Of a stretch of 64,000 nucleotides of DNA, positions 17,676-26,430 are shown piece by piece; the stretch's first letter is position 1, and every line of letters starts with the position of its first letter. The notes beneath the pieces were generated by a model. It was not told the DNA's origin. It ran no database searches and saw only the letters and a program-made list of their open reading frames with translations. Made by a program: the position numbers and the translations under genes. The DNA is taken from the NCBI GenBank assembly GCA_012103325.1, contig WLWY01000015.1, positions 87,987 to 151,986 on the forward strand, read 5' to 3'. Source of the stretch: Alphaproteobacteria bacterium (lineage in GTDB: Bacteria > Pseudomonadota > Alphaproteobacteria > UBA8366 > GCA-2717185).

Positions 17676-18566
17676 ATGACCGAGCGTAGCTACGAACAAC
17701 TTGGCAATCGGGGCGTTGTGACGATTGCGGGCGAAGATCGCAAGGCGTTTCTTCAAGGACTGATTTCCAACGATATCGAGAAAATTGCGGCTGATCGCGC
17801 AATTTGGAGCGCGCTTTTGACGCCGCAAGGCAAGTATTTGCACGATTTTTTCGTCGTCGAAATTGGCGATACGCTATATCTCGATTGCGAGGCCGACCGG
17901 CTGATGGACTTCGGAAAGCGTTTGCATCGGTACAAGTTGCGGGCGCAGGTGGAACTCGGCATCGGCGAAGACCAAGCGATTTTTGCTTTATTCGGAGACG
18001 AAGCGCTCAGTACACTTGGTCTTGCTGACGAGGCAGGTGTCGCGCGAAGTATTGGTGGCGGTATCGTTTATGTCGATCCGCGCCTACCGCGCGCGGGCGC
18101 CCGGGCACTTTTGCCTGCTGCTGGCGCGGCTGAATTGATTGAGGGATTGGGATTCTCCGCTGGCTCCCCGAACGATTACGATGCGCTGCGCCTCGCCCTG
18201 GGCCTGAGTGACGGCAGCCGCGACCTCATTGTCGAGAAATCCACCTTGCTGGAAAGCAACTTCGATGAACTGCATGGGGTCGATTGGGAGAAGGGCTGCT
18301 ACATGGGGCAGGAACTGACCGCACGAACGAAATACCGCGGGCTGGTGCGCAAGCGCTTGATGCCGGTTCGTATCGAGGGGCCGGTGCCGGAAACGGGCAC
18401 ACCGCTGATAGCCGGCGATAAGGAGATTGGTGAAATGCGGTCGGGTTCAGGCAGGCGTGGTCTTGCCCTAATTCGCCTTGAGCGTTTGGCCGAGGTCGGC
18501 GAGATGGATGTTCTTGCTGGCGAGGCACGCGTATTTCCAGAAAAACCAGACTGGGCCGAGTATTAA
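17676..18566 (+). CDS. ygfZ: YgfZ/Iba57-type folate-binding iron-sulfur assembly protein
   Basis: This GcvT-related protein uses tetrahydrofolate and helps build or repair [4Fe-4S] enzymes. The family signature KGCYMGQELTARTKYRG is intact near residues 205-221, including the functionally essential cysteine. From ATG 17676 (MTERSYEQLGNRGVV), preceded by GAGGAAC, the length is about 296 residues, typical for the family. The further upstream in-frame starts at 17613 and 17652 are less likely. Confidence 0.93.
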   Translation: MTERSYEQLGNRGVVTIAGEDRKAFLQGLISNDIEKIAADRAIWSALLTPQGKYLHDFFVVEIGDTLYLDCEADRLMDFGKRLHRYKLRAQVELGIGEDQAIFALFGDEALSTLGLADEAGVARSIGGGIVYVDPRLPRAGARALLPAAGAAELIEGLGFSAGSPNDYDALRLALGLSDGSRDLIVEKSTLLESNFDELHGVDWEKGCYMGQELTARTKYRGLVRKRLMPVRIEGPVPETGTPLIAGDKEIGEMRSGSGRRGLALIRLERLAEVGEMDVLAGEARVFPEKPDWAEY

Positions 18567-18915
18567 CACCAAGGGTTATTATCCGCGCTCCTTGGTATAA
18601 GCCGCTCAATCTGTGACGGATAAGATCGCAGCGTTTTGCCGGTTTCGCCGCACGACTCTGTAAAAATCGCGTGCTGAGATGCAACACGCATTAGCTTTCT
18701 CTTCACTATTAATATTTCAATAAGGAAGTTTCCGCATAAATAGCGCATTCCAAAAGCAAATGACCAATTTTGCTGGAAGAATTTTGTAAAATCCGTCCCG
18801 GGCGAAATATTGCGTTATACTAGAGATAGAGTGCGTTCGAACATGCAATTCGCGATCTCTTTGAGCGGTGTATTCTAATGGCAAGATCGCAAGATCTTTC
18901 TTTATGTAAGGCGGA
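18567..18915 (+). other. Gene-free AT-rich stretch before the cyclase gene
   Basis: About 350 bases with no credible reading frame and a visibly lower GC content than the flanking genes. A TATACT hexamer at 18816-18821 could be a -10 box for the cyclase gene about 95 bases downstream, but no good -35 match sits at the right distance. No terminator-like hairpin with a T-run was found after the YgfZ gene. Confidence 0.5.
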
Positions 18916-20814
18916 ATGGTGAGCGGCAACCAGTCCATATCGCTGGAGATTTACGGTCTGAAGGGCGGCCGTTGGAGTATTCACGCCAACTATTCGGTCC
19001 AGCAGCGGGAAAAATGCCTTGAAGACGCTAAAGAACTCGATGGTAAAGGGCGTTTCGAGGCTGTTTGCGTCGTGCGAGAAACTTACAGTGAGGAAAGCAA
19101 TGTTGCGCGCCAGGCCGTCATTTATCACAGCCCCAAGCTTAGCTCGCCGCCGCCGGTAGCAACTGTAACGGAAAACGCTGGCAAAGGAGGCGCACCCACG
19201 AAACCAGTGATATCGGCTTCAAGGAACGCTGGGGAAGGAGGAGGCGCGTGGCGCAAGTCCGAGGGCGCTGACAAGAAACCGAAGCAAGACGCACCTCAAA
19301 CAGAGGAAGAGAAGAAACCCAAGCCCGCAGCTGTGTCTTCCCCGGATGGGCCGACACTTGCCGATGTTTTGCCGCGGTTGTTGGCCGTCGCTGTCGTGAG
19401 TCTTTTGGGCGCTTTGGTCGTTGCATATTTGGTCTACATTTTGATCCAGATGTTGCCGTCCTTTGACATCATTCTGGGAAAAACCGTATCGCAATCGATC
19501 ATCATATCGGTTTTTGTAATCAGTTTTCTCTTTATGTTTATTCCTCTGATGAAGCGTTATGTGCCGGCCATTCAGTCATCCGCAGCCCGTCGAAATACGC
19601 AAAACGCTGCCATGGAACCGGCAGTGGATCGAATGCCAATACTGGACTCCGATCTCGACGACGATATCGATACCGATGACGATTACGACACGGAACTTGG
19701 TAGTGAAGACGCGAACGATGACAACCAGATTGGAGAGATTGAGTCGGGATTAGGCGCAGGGGATGCGGGTGCCGAGGAGGCAGGGGAAGAGCCCGATCCG
19801 GACGAGCCTACCGAGGCGGATGGTGAGGAGGAGCTTGCGCAGACGGGAAGCAAATCATCGTTAAAGAAACCGAAGAAAACCGATGTCAGCGCGGAGATGC
19901 TCAAATTCATTCGCGACTCTTTGGAGCCGCTTGCCAAGGCCGGACGTCCTCTGAATGCCTTCAACCGGTTCGGTCTCACCTTATTTTTTGCTGGTGCGGG
20001 CGAGTACATGGCGTCGCGCCATAGGTTATCGGAGCAGGAGATAACCGACATTTTGTGCTCCCATGTTCAGATTCTTGGACATACAGCAGATATGGCCCGC
20101 GGCTTTTGCGCCAATATCGACGAGTATCTGGTGAACCCAAAATACTTCCAGATGTACGAAAAGGGCCGCAGTGCGCTCGCTGCTCATGCGCAGAATCCGG
20201 ATGGTGAGCTTGCCATTACCGATGCAATCGATGATTGGAATAAGCCGGCAGAGGTGAAGACGAAGAGCGACAAGGAGTTTGTTGCGGTGCTCTTTACCGA
20301 CATCGTCGGGTCGACCGCCTTAACCCAAGAGCGCGGCGATGATGAGGCCCAACTCGTTGTGCGCGAACATAACGCCATCGTGCGGGACGCGCTGGCGTTG
20401 CATGGCGGAAAGGAGATCAAGCATACGGGCGACGGTATCATGGCGACGTTTTCGCAGATCACCGGGGCCGTCGAAGGTGCAGTCGCCATGCAGGAGGCTT
20501 GTCTGCGCGCCAACGGTACGAATCCGGAGCTTGGCCTTGGCCTTTGTATTGGTGTGAATGCCGGCGAGCCAATCCATGAAGACGGCGATATCTTTGGCAC
20601 TCCGGTGCAAATGGCGGCGCGGGTTCTGAGCAAGGCCGAAGGCGAAGAAATCGCGGTATCGAATCTTGTGCGTGAAATGTGCACGGGAAAGAGCTTCAAT
20701 TTCTCCAAGAAGGGGGAATACGAGCTCAAAGGATTCCCGGAGCCAGTGCCCATCTATCTCGTCGACTGGCAAGATGCTTCGGATGCGCCGAAACCGGCAA
20801 AAAAGAGCGCATAA
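18916..20814 (+). CDS. Membrane-anchored class III adenylate/guanylate cyclase
   Basis: 632 residues. The N-terminal cytosolic module (1-75) is one I do not recognise. It is followed by a Lys/Pro/Ala linker, two transmembrane helices (about 155-185 and 190-215), a strongly acidic segment (about 240-320), a helical segment (325-440) and the cyclase catalytic domain (about 455-620). Metal-binding aspartates are Asp462 in FTDIVGST and Asp506 in HTGDGIMATF. The ribose/transition-state block reads TPVQMAARV, so the usual Asn is Gln while the Arg is kept. The product is probably cAMP. The start ATG 18916 has AAGGCGGA upstream. The N-terminal and helical segments are candidate sensors. Confidence 0.9.
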   Translation: MVSGNQSISLEIYGLKGGRWSIHANYSVQQREKCLEDAKELDGKGRFEAVCVVRETYSEESNVARQAVIYHSPKLSSPPPVATVTENAGKGGAPTKPVISASRNAGEGGGAWRKSEGADKKPKQDAPQTEEEKKPKPAAVSSPDGPTLADVLPRLLAVAVVSLLGALVVAYLVYILIQMLPSFDIILGKTVSQSIIISVFVISFLFMFIPLMKRYVPAIQSSAARRNTQNAAMEPAVDRMPILDSDLDDDIDTDDDYDTELGSEDANDDNQIGEIESGLGAGDAGAEEAGEEPDPDEPTEADGEEELAQTGSKSSLKKPKKTDVSAEMLKFIRDSLEPLAKAGRPLNAFNRFGLTLFFAGAGEYMASRHRLSEQEITDILCSHVQILGHTADMARGFCANIDEYLVNPKYFQMYEKGRSALAAHAQNPDGELAITDAIDDWNKPAEVKTKSDKEFVAVLFTDIVGSTALTQERGDDEAQLVVREHNAIVRDALALHGGKEIKHTGDGIMATFSQITGAVEGAVAMQEACLRANGTNPELGLGLCIGVNAGEPIHEDGDIFGTPVQMAARVLSKAEGEEIAVSNLVREMCTGKSFNFSKKGEYELKGFPEPVPIYLVDWQDASDAPKPAKKSA

Positions 20815-20909
20815 TCAGCGTTTCTCATCGTCGTAATTAATGTGGCATGGCCCAAGGCGGGCCGTGCTGTTATGGTGCCTCCCGAAAATTCAACGTAGGA
20901 GGCAATGCC

Positions 20910-22076
20910 GTGACTGCATGCATGGTAGGCTGGACCCATTCGAAGTTCGGTAAGCTCGACGGCGAAGACGTCGAATCCCTGATTGTACGCGTCGCGACCG
21001 ACGCTATCGCTGACGCCGGTGTCGCGCCTGCGGACATCGATGCGATTTATCTCGGCTTTTACAATGGCGGGTTTTCACCACAGGATTTCGGCTCTTCTCT
21101 CGTCCTTCAGGCGAACGAGGCGCTTCGGTATAAGCCGGCGACCCGGGTCGAAAATGCGTGCGCGACCGGTTCCGCAGCGATCCATCAGGGGGTCAACTTC
21201 CTCGATGCCAAACGCGGCCGGTTGGTGCTCGTCGTCGGCGTTGAGAAGATGACCGAAACGCAAGGTGCGGAAATCGGCAACATTTTGATGAAGGCCAGCT
21301 ACCTGAAAGAAGATTCGGAAATCGAAGGTGGTTTCGCGGGTGTCTTTGGGCGGATCACACAGCAGTACTTCCAGAAATATGGCGATCAGACGGATGCGCT
21401 GGCGCAAATCGCCGCCAAGAATCACAAGAACGGCTGCGACAATCCGTATGCACAGCTTCGCAAGGATCTCGGGTACGAGTTCTGTCGCCAAGAATCGGAC
21501 AAGAATCCCTATGTCGCCGGACCGTTGAAGCGAACCGACTGCTCGCTGGTGTCCGACGGCGCCGCAGCGGTTGTGCTGGCAGATATGGAAACCGCGCTGA
21601 CCATGCCGAAGGCCGTCGTCTTCCGGGCGATAAATCAGGTTAATGACCTGCTTCCGATGAGCGGGCGCGATATGACGTTCCTTAGCGGTGCGGCGCGGGC
21701 CTGGGCCGGTGCGTTGGAGAAAGGCGGGTTGACTCTGGACGATTTGAGTCTCGTCGAAACCCATGACTGTTTCACGACGGCGGAACTCATGGAATACGAG
21801 GCCATGGGGCTGGCGAAGCCGGGACAGGGCGCGCGGGTCATCATGGATGGCATCACGGCTAAAGACGGCAGATTGCCGGTCAACCCGTCAGGCGGCCTCA
21901 AATCCAAGGGACACCCAATCGGCGCAACTGGTGTATCGATGCATGTCTTGTCGGCAATGCAGGTGCGCGGCGAAGCCGGTGATATGCAAGTGAAAGACGC
22001 GAAACTGGCCGGCCTCTTCAACATGGGCGGTGCCGGTGTCGCGAACTACATTTCGATCCTGGAAGCGCTGCGCTAA
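20910..22076 (+). CDS. Thiolase-family acetyl-CoA acyltransferase (SCP2-type)
   Basis: 388 residues from GTG 20910, which has a strong GTAGGAGGC ribosome-binding site; the frame upstream of it is probably untranslated. The nucleophile is Cys84 in ENACATGSAA. The second catalytic region is GHPIGATG, and THDCFTTAELMEYEAMGL is typical of the SCP2/lipid-transfer thiolase branch rather than of PhaA. It would cleave or form beta-ketoacyl-CoA. The acrylyl-CoA reductase gene follows after 36 bases, so both probably serve acyl-CoA turnover. Confidence 0.9.
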   Translation: MTACMVGWTHSKFGKLDGEDVESLIVRVATDAIADAGVAPADIDAIYLGFYNGGFSPQDFGSSLVLQANEALRYKPATRVENACATGSAAIHQGVNFLDAKRGRLVLVVGVEKMTETQGAEIGNILMKASYLKEDSEIEGGFAGVFGRITQQYFQKYGDQTDALAQIAAKNHKNGCDNPYAQLRKDLGYEFCRQESDKNPYVAGPLKRTDCSLVSDGAAAVVLADMETALTMPKAVVFRAINQVNDLLPMSGRDMTFLSGAARAWAGALEKGGLTLDDLSLVETHDCFTTAELMEYEAMGLAKPGQGARVIMDGITAKDGRLPVNPSGGLKSKGHPIGATGVSMHVLSAMQVRGEAGDMQVKDAKLAGLFNMGGAGVANYISILEALR

Positions 22077-22112
22077 GCAGCCATTATTGGATCGACAGGG
22101 AGAAAAGCAAGA

Positions 22113-23102
22113 ATGGCTGATCGATTTCCCGCGCTCGTACTGACCGAAGACGATGGAAAAGTAGCGAGTGCGGTTACGACTTTAGGCGAAGACGACCTGC
22201 CCGAAGGCGATGTGACCGTGCGGGTGACCTATTCCGGTCTTAACTACAAGGACGGCATGATCGTCAACGGAATAGGGCGCTTGGTCCGCGATTATCCTCA
22301 TGTGCCCGGTATCGATTTCGCCGGTATCGTCGAGTCGTCCGATAGCGAACGCTACATGGCTGGCGATACCGTAGTGCTGACCGGCTGGCGCGTCGGTGAG
22401 ATGCATTGGGGCGGCTATGCGGGGAAGGCCCGGGTGAAGTCCGATTGGCTCGTCCCGCTGCCTGACGGGCTGACGGATAGGCGTGCCATGGCGATCGGGA
22501 CAGCAGGGTTCACATCGATGCTCTGTGTCGCGGCATTGGAGGATCATGGGCTGACGCCGGACTCCGGAACCGTACTGGTTACGGGGGCCGCCGGTGGTGT
22601 GGGCTCTGTCGCGGTGTCGATCCTGGCCAAGCGAGGCTACACGGTTGCGGCATCGACCGGCCGGGTGGAGCAGCATGATTATCTCCGGTCCCTGGGCGCA
22701 TCGGAAATCGTCGACAGGGGCGAACTCTCCGAACCGTCGAAGCGGCCCCTTGAGGCGGAACGGTTCGCCGGCGCGGTCGATACCGTCGGTGGGACGACCT
22801 TGGCGCGTGTTCTGGCACAGACCCAATATGGCGGTTCCGTCGCCGCGTGCGGGTTAGCAGGCGGTGCTAATCTGGAAACGACCGTACTGCCGTTCCTGCT
22901 GCGCAGCGTAAACCTTCTCGGCATCGATTCCGTGATGCAGCCTTATGAGAACAGGACGCGGATTTGGCAACGGCTTGTCGACGATCTTCCCATGGATCGG
23001 CTGGACGCGCTCACCGAAGAAATAGCGCTGGAAGACGTGTCGCAGGCAGCAAACGACATTCTGAAAGGGCAGGTACGCGGCCGATTGGTCGTTAAGCTCT
23101 AG
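22113..23102 (+). CDS. acuI: Acrylyl-CoA reductase (AcuI/YhdH family)
   Basis: A 329-residue zinc-free medium-chain reductase. The substrate-domain opening SGLNYKDGMIVNGIGRLVR and FPHVPGIDFAG-like block (DYPHVPGIDFAG) mark the AcuI/YhdH group. VTGAAGGVGSVAVSILAKRGY is the NADPH-binding Rossmann motif. AcuI reduces toxic acryloyl-CoA to propionyl-CoA, for example in DMSP or 3-hydroxypropionate metabolism; that role here is inferred from the family. Its TAG stop is the first base triplet of repeat copy B. Confidence 0.9.
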   Translation: MADRFPALVLTEDDGKVASAVTTLGEDDLPEGDVTVRVTYSGLNYKDGMIVNGIGRLVRDYPHVPGIDFAGIVESSDSERYMAGDTVVLTGWRVGEMHWGGYAGKARVKSDWLVPLPDGLTDRRAMAIGTAGFTSMLCVAALEDHGLTPDSGTVLVTGAAGGVGSVAVSILAKRGYTVAASTGRVEQHDYLRSLGASEIVDRGELSEPSKRPLEAERFAGAVDTVGGTTLARVLAQTQYGGSVAACGLAGGANLETTVLPFLLRSVNLLGIDSVMQPYENRTRIWQRLVDDLPMDRLDALTEEIALEDVSQAANDILKGQVRGRLVVKL

Positions 23103-23238
23103 AGCGGATCAGGTTCAGACGAACCCATTTCATGGGTTCGGATTATCCTGTGAATCTGCTCGCTATCAATAAATTAGACCAGATTCACGCGGTTGTCGGA
23201 TCGCTGAAGGCGATTCCAACAAACCCCGATCTGGTCTA
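23100..23238. repeat. TA-flanked two-hairpin intergenic element, copy B
   Basis: This is the best-preserved copy. It begins TAGAGCGGATC and ends GATCTGGTCTA, so both ends carry TA and are inverted repeats (9 of 11). Hairpin 1 is CGAACCCATTTCATGGGTTCG-like (arms CGAACCCAT and ATGGGTTCG). Hairpin 2 pairs GTGAATCTGCTC with GACCAGATTCAC. The element lies between two convergent genes and supplies the TAG stop codon of each (23100-23102 on plus, 23236-23238 on minus). Confidence 0.88.
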
Positions 23239-24858
23239 AGCTTCGTCCCGCGCACGCAATTCCCGGCGCATAATTTTGCCGGTCGTGGTCATCGGCAACT
23301 CGTCGAGAAATTCGATCAGGCGTGGGTACTCGTGTGCCGCAAGCCGCGTCTTGACGAAATCCTGAATGTCCTGAGTCAGCCCGTCAGAATTTTCCGTATC
23401 GTCGCGCAGGACGATATAGGCCTTGATCGCCTGCGTCCGGATCGGATCGGGTACACCAACGACGGCGGCGAGCGCGACAGCCGGATGCGTCATGAGGCAG
23501 TCCTCGATCTCGCCCGGGCCAATGCGGTAGCCGGCGCTGGTAATGACATCGTCGTCTCGGCCGACATACCAGAAATAGCCATCATCGTCTCGGGTGCCTA
23601 AATCGCCGGTCTTTAGCCAGTCGCCGGCGAACTTTTCCTGTGTCGCTTCTGGGTTGTTCCAATAACCGAGGAACGCGACTGGATCAGGCTGCTTGATCGC
23701 GATGCTTCCGACTTCGCCGTCGGGTAATTCGTTGCCGTCTTCGTCGATAATGCCCACCGTGTGGCCCGGAATAGCACGGCCCATGGAACCGGGACGGACG
23801 GGCATGATGGAGGCGCAGTTGCCGACCACAAGATTGCACTCGGTCTGGCCGTAAAACTCGTTGATCGTGAGCCCGAACGTGTCGCGGCCCCAATCGAGCA
23901 GTTCGGTGCCGAGCGTTTCGCCGCCGCTGCCGATCGAGCGCATCGCATAGTTCCAGCGCGCGCGCGGATCGGGAACCTGTCGCATCAGTTTGAGCGCGGT
24001 CGGTGGCATGAACGCGTTGCGTACTCGATGATCGGCCATCAGCCGGAAGGTTTCTTCGGGATCGAATTTGCGCGCGCGATAGGCAAGAACCGGGATGCCG
24101 TGATGTAGCGATGGCAGCAGAACGTCGATTAAGCCGCCGACCCAGGCCCAGTCCGCCGGCGTCCAAAAGAGGTCGCCCTTCTGCGGAAAGAACTCCTGCG
24201 GAAATTCGACGCCGGGCAGGTGGCCTAGCAACGTACGGTGCGCGTGCAAGGCGCCCTTGGGTGGCCCCGTGGTGCCGGAGGTGAAGACCAGGAGGGCGGG
24301 GTCGTTGGGGGCGGTGGCGAGCGGCGTGAAGCGATCCGAGGCTGCCTCCAGCGCAGCATGGAAGTCCTGAACCTTGTCCGACGGGCCGTCAATCGAGAGA
24401 ACAAGCTCCAATTCCGGCAGCCGGTCGCGAATATTCGCAATCTTTTCCAGGCTTTCCGCGCCAAGGATTAGCGCTTTGGCGCCGCTGGTCTGCAGGCGGT
24501 ATTCCAGTGCGTCTTCTCCGAACAGGATGAAGAGCGGGACGGCGATCAGTCCGGCCTTGTAAGCAGCGATATGTGCGATTGCCGTCTCGGGCGCTTGCGG
24601 CAGCAGGATCGCGACCCGGTCTTCGCGCGCCAGTCCGTTCGCCTGATACAGGTTGGCGAGCTTGTTCGACAGGCGCTGCAGCATCCTGAAGCTGTAGGTC
24701 TCAAGCTTCAAGTCGGCGTCGAGACACAGGAGCGCCGGCGCGTCAGGTGTCGATGCGGCATGCTTGTCGCAAACGTCGACGCCCATGTTGTAGCGCGCCG
24801 GGATCGCCCAGCGAAAGCGGCCGCGAACCTGCTCGTAATTGTCGCCCCGTTTCAACAC
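23236..24858 (-). CDS. AMP-forming acyl-CoA synthetase (medium-chain/AcsM-like)
   Basis: A 540-residue adenylate-forming ligase. The phosphate loop is FTSGTTGPPKGALHAHR (about residues 189-205), NEFYGQTECN is the A5 motif, TGDLGTRDDDGYFWYVGRDDDVI is the hinge region, and TTGKIMRRELRARD holds the C-terminal catalytic lysine. It activates a carboxylic acid to acyl-CoA using ATP; chain length is not readable. The start is GTG 24858 with AGGAG seven bases upstream. It follows the SDR gene by 24 bases on the same strand, so both are likely co-transcribed. Its TAG stop lies in repeat copy B. Confidence 0.92.
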   Translation of the reverse strand: MLKRGDNYEQVRGRFRWAIPARYNMGVDVCDKHAASTPDAPALLCLDADLKLETYSFRMLQRLSNKLANLYQANGLAREDRVAILLPQAPETAIAHIAAYKAGLIAVPLFILFGEDALEYRLQTSGAKALILGAESLEKIANIRDRLPELELVLSIDGPSDKVQDFHAALEAASDRFTPLATAPNDPALLVFTSGTTGPPKGALHAHRTLLGHLPGVEFPQEFFPQKGDLFWTPADWAWVGGLIDVLLPSLHHGIPVLAYRARKFDPEETFRLMADHRVRNAFMPPTALKLMRQVPDPRARWNYAMRSIGSGGETLGTELLDWGRDTFGLTINEFYGQTECNLVVGNCASIMPVRPGSMGRAIPGHTVGIIDEDGNELPDGEVGSIAIKQPDPVAFLGYWNNPEATQEKFAGDWLKTGDLGTRDDDGYFWYVGRDDDVITSAGYRIGPGEIEDCLMTHPAVALAAVVGVPDPIRTQAIKAYIVLRDDTENSDGLTQDIQDFVKTRLAAHEYPRLIEFLDELPMTTTGKIMRRELRARDEA

Positions 24859-24882
24859 CGCGTAACTCCTGCGACCAACAGA

Positions 24883-25659
24883 TCAGCTCGCGATGACCGC
24901 ACCGCCATCGACCACGATCGTCTCGCCGCTGATATAGCCGCCGGCGGCGGACGCAAGCATGACGGCGACGCCGGCGATTTCGTCGGATTCGCCAAGTCGG
25001 CCGAGCGGGGTTAAAGCCTCCCGTTTCTTGACCCTTTCTTTGTCTTCCCACAACGCGCGCGCAAAATCAGTACGGATCAAACCCGGTGCGATGGCGTTGA
25101 CGGTTATGTTGTCGCCGCCATATTCGACGGCCAAGGCGCGGGCAATCTGCATGTCGGCGGCCTTGGAGATTCCATAGGCGCCCAAAACGCCGCCGGCGCG
25201 CAATCCGCCAACCGAGGAAATAATCATGATCGAGCCGCCGCCACGCGTCGCCATATGCGGCGACGCCATCTGGCAAAGCCAGTGATTGGAGCGGATATTG
25301 GTTTCCATGATTCTGTCGAATGCCGAATCGGGGATGTCCTTCAATTTGCCGAAGAACGGATTGACGGCGGCATTGCAGACAAGAATGTCGATGCCGCCAA
25401 AGCGCGCCACCGATTGGTCGATCAGCGATTGCAGCTGCTCCTTATGCGAAATATGACAGGGAATTGCCGCCGCTTCGTTGCCCAGTTTTGCCCAATTTTC
25501 ATTGATATCCTGGGCGACCATCTCGCACATATCCTCCTTGCGTGAGGAAACCACGATGTTGGCGCCATGCTCGGCCATGCGCGAGGCGATCGCACGACCG
25601 ATACCCTTGGTCGCGCCCGTTATGACCGCGGTTTTCCCTGTAAGATCGAAAAGAGTCAT
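24883..25659 (-). CDS. Short-chain dehydrogenase/reductase
   Basis: A 258-residue classical SDR. TGATKGIGRAIA is the NAD(P)-binding glycine motif, CNAAVN the structural motif, SSVGG plus YGISKAA the Ser-Tyr-Lys catalytic set, and APGLIRTDF the typical loop. ATG 25659 (MTLFDLTGKTAVITG) follows GGAAGCACAG and is preferred over a 72-residue upstream extension that lacks family similarity and overlaps the lipoprotein gene. It probably oxidises or reduces a hydroxyacyl or alcohol substrate, given the adjoining CoA-ligase gene. Confidence 0.93.
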   Translation of the reverse strand: MTLFDLTGKTAVITGATKGIGRAIASRMAEHGANIVVSSRKEDMCEMVAQDINENWAKLGNEAAAIPCHISHKEQLQSLIDQSVARFGGIDILVCNAAVNPFFGKLKDIPDSAFDRIMETNIRSNHWLCQMASPHMATRGGGSIMIISSVGGLRAGGVLGAYGISKAADMQIARALAVEYGGDNITVNAIAPGLIRTDFARALWEDKERVKKREALTPLGRLGESDEIAGVAVMLASAAGGYISGETIVVDGGAVIAS

Positions 25660-25676
25660 CTGTGCTTCCTGTCTGC

Positions 25677-26273
25677 CTATGATGTCGGTTTGTTTTGGCG
25701 CGGCTTCAAACTGATGGTGCGAAGCGTCGCTTGAGCGTCCTGAATCGTATAGGTCCCACCCGGTTTGGCACAATAGTAGCCGGACAGAATCCGGACGACC
25801 GGGGTTCCCGGTCCGCTGTCCCAACGTTGGCTGAATATGACGCAGCTTCGATCGCCGGAGGAAAATCGCCGCCAAATCGCCGGCCCGGCTCCAGTATCGG
25901 ATTGATAAAGGTCGCCAAACGACGCTTTCAGTTGAACGAGGCCGCGAAAATCGCCGATAAGATCGCGAGGATCGGCTGGTGCGTTGACACCTCGAGACGT
26001 CAAGGTTTCGATCAACATCAATTCAGCTTGCTCGCCGAACAGACCGTTCCATCGGCCTCGTTCAATCCGATTTCCCGATGCCGTCCGCTGCGCGACTTGA
26101 AACTGCGCCGTTGCTTCACGTAGCGCCGGCTCGGCGAAAATGAGGCGTGTATCGCTCACCGGCAAGGCTTTGTAGGAAATCCCGGAATCGTCTCCGAAAA
26201 GCGCGCATCCGGCTAGGGCAAGCCCGACGATTGCGCCGAGAACGACAGGTTTGATTTGAATTCGTTTCATCAT
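25677..26273 (-). CDS. Predicted lipoprotein of unknown function
   Basis: About 198 residues from ATG 26273 (MMKRIQIK). The N-terminal signal ends in a lipobox, GLALAGC, so the mature protein should be acylated on that cysteine and held in the inner or outer membrane. The rest is soluble and mixed, with blocks such as GRWNGLFGEQAELMLIETL and VRILSGYYCAKPGGTYTI. I recognise no family. It diverges from mipZ across about 157 bases that must hold both promoters. The open frame upstream of 26273 overlaps mipZ and is not coding. Confidence 0.75.
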   Translation of the reverse strand: MMKRIQIKPVVLGAIVGLALAGCALFGDDSGISYKALPVSDTRLIFAEPALREATAQFQVAQRTASGNRIERGRWNGLFGEQAELMLIETLTSRGVNAPADPRDLIGDFRGLVQLKASFGDLYQSDTGAGPAIWRRFSSGDRSCVIFSQRWDSGPGTPVVRILSGYYCAKPGGTYTIQDAQATLRTISLKPRQNKPTS

Positions 26274-26430
26274 TGCGCCGGGATCAAAGCACATTTTCCC
26301 CGATGAAACCAAAGTGTGTTTTTGGGTGCGAACGATACATTGCCTCCGGTAGATGGTGGCCGTAAACTCCGCGCGATTTCCCCCTGGACTGTTGGAGAAG
26401 CGCCGATGCCGCTTTTCATGATATCGCGAT

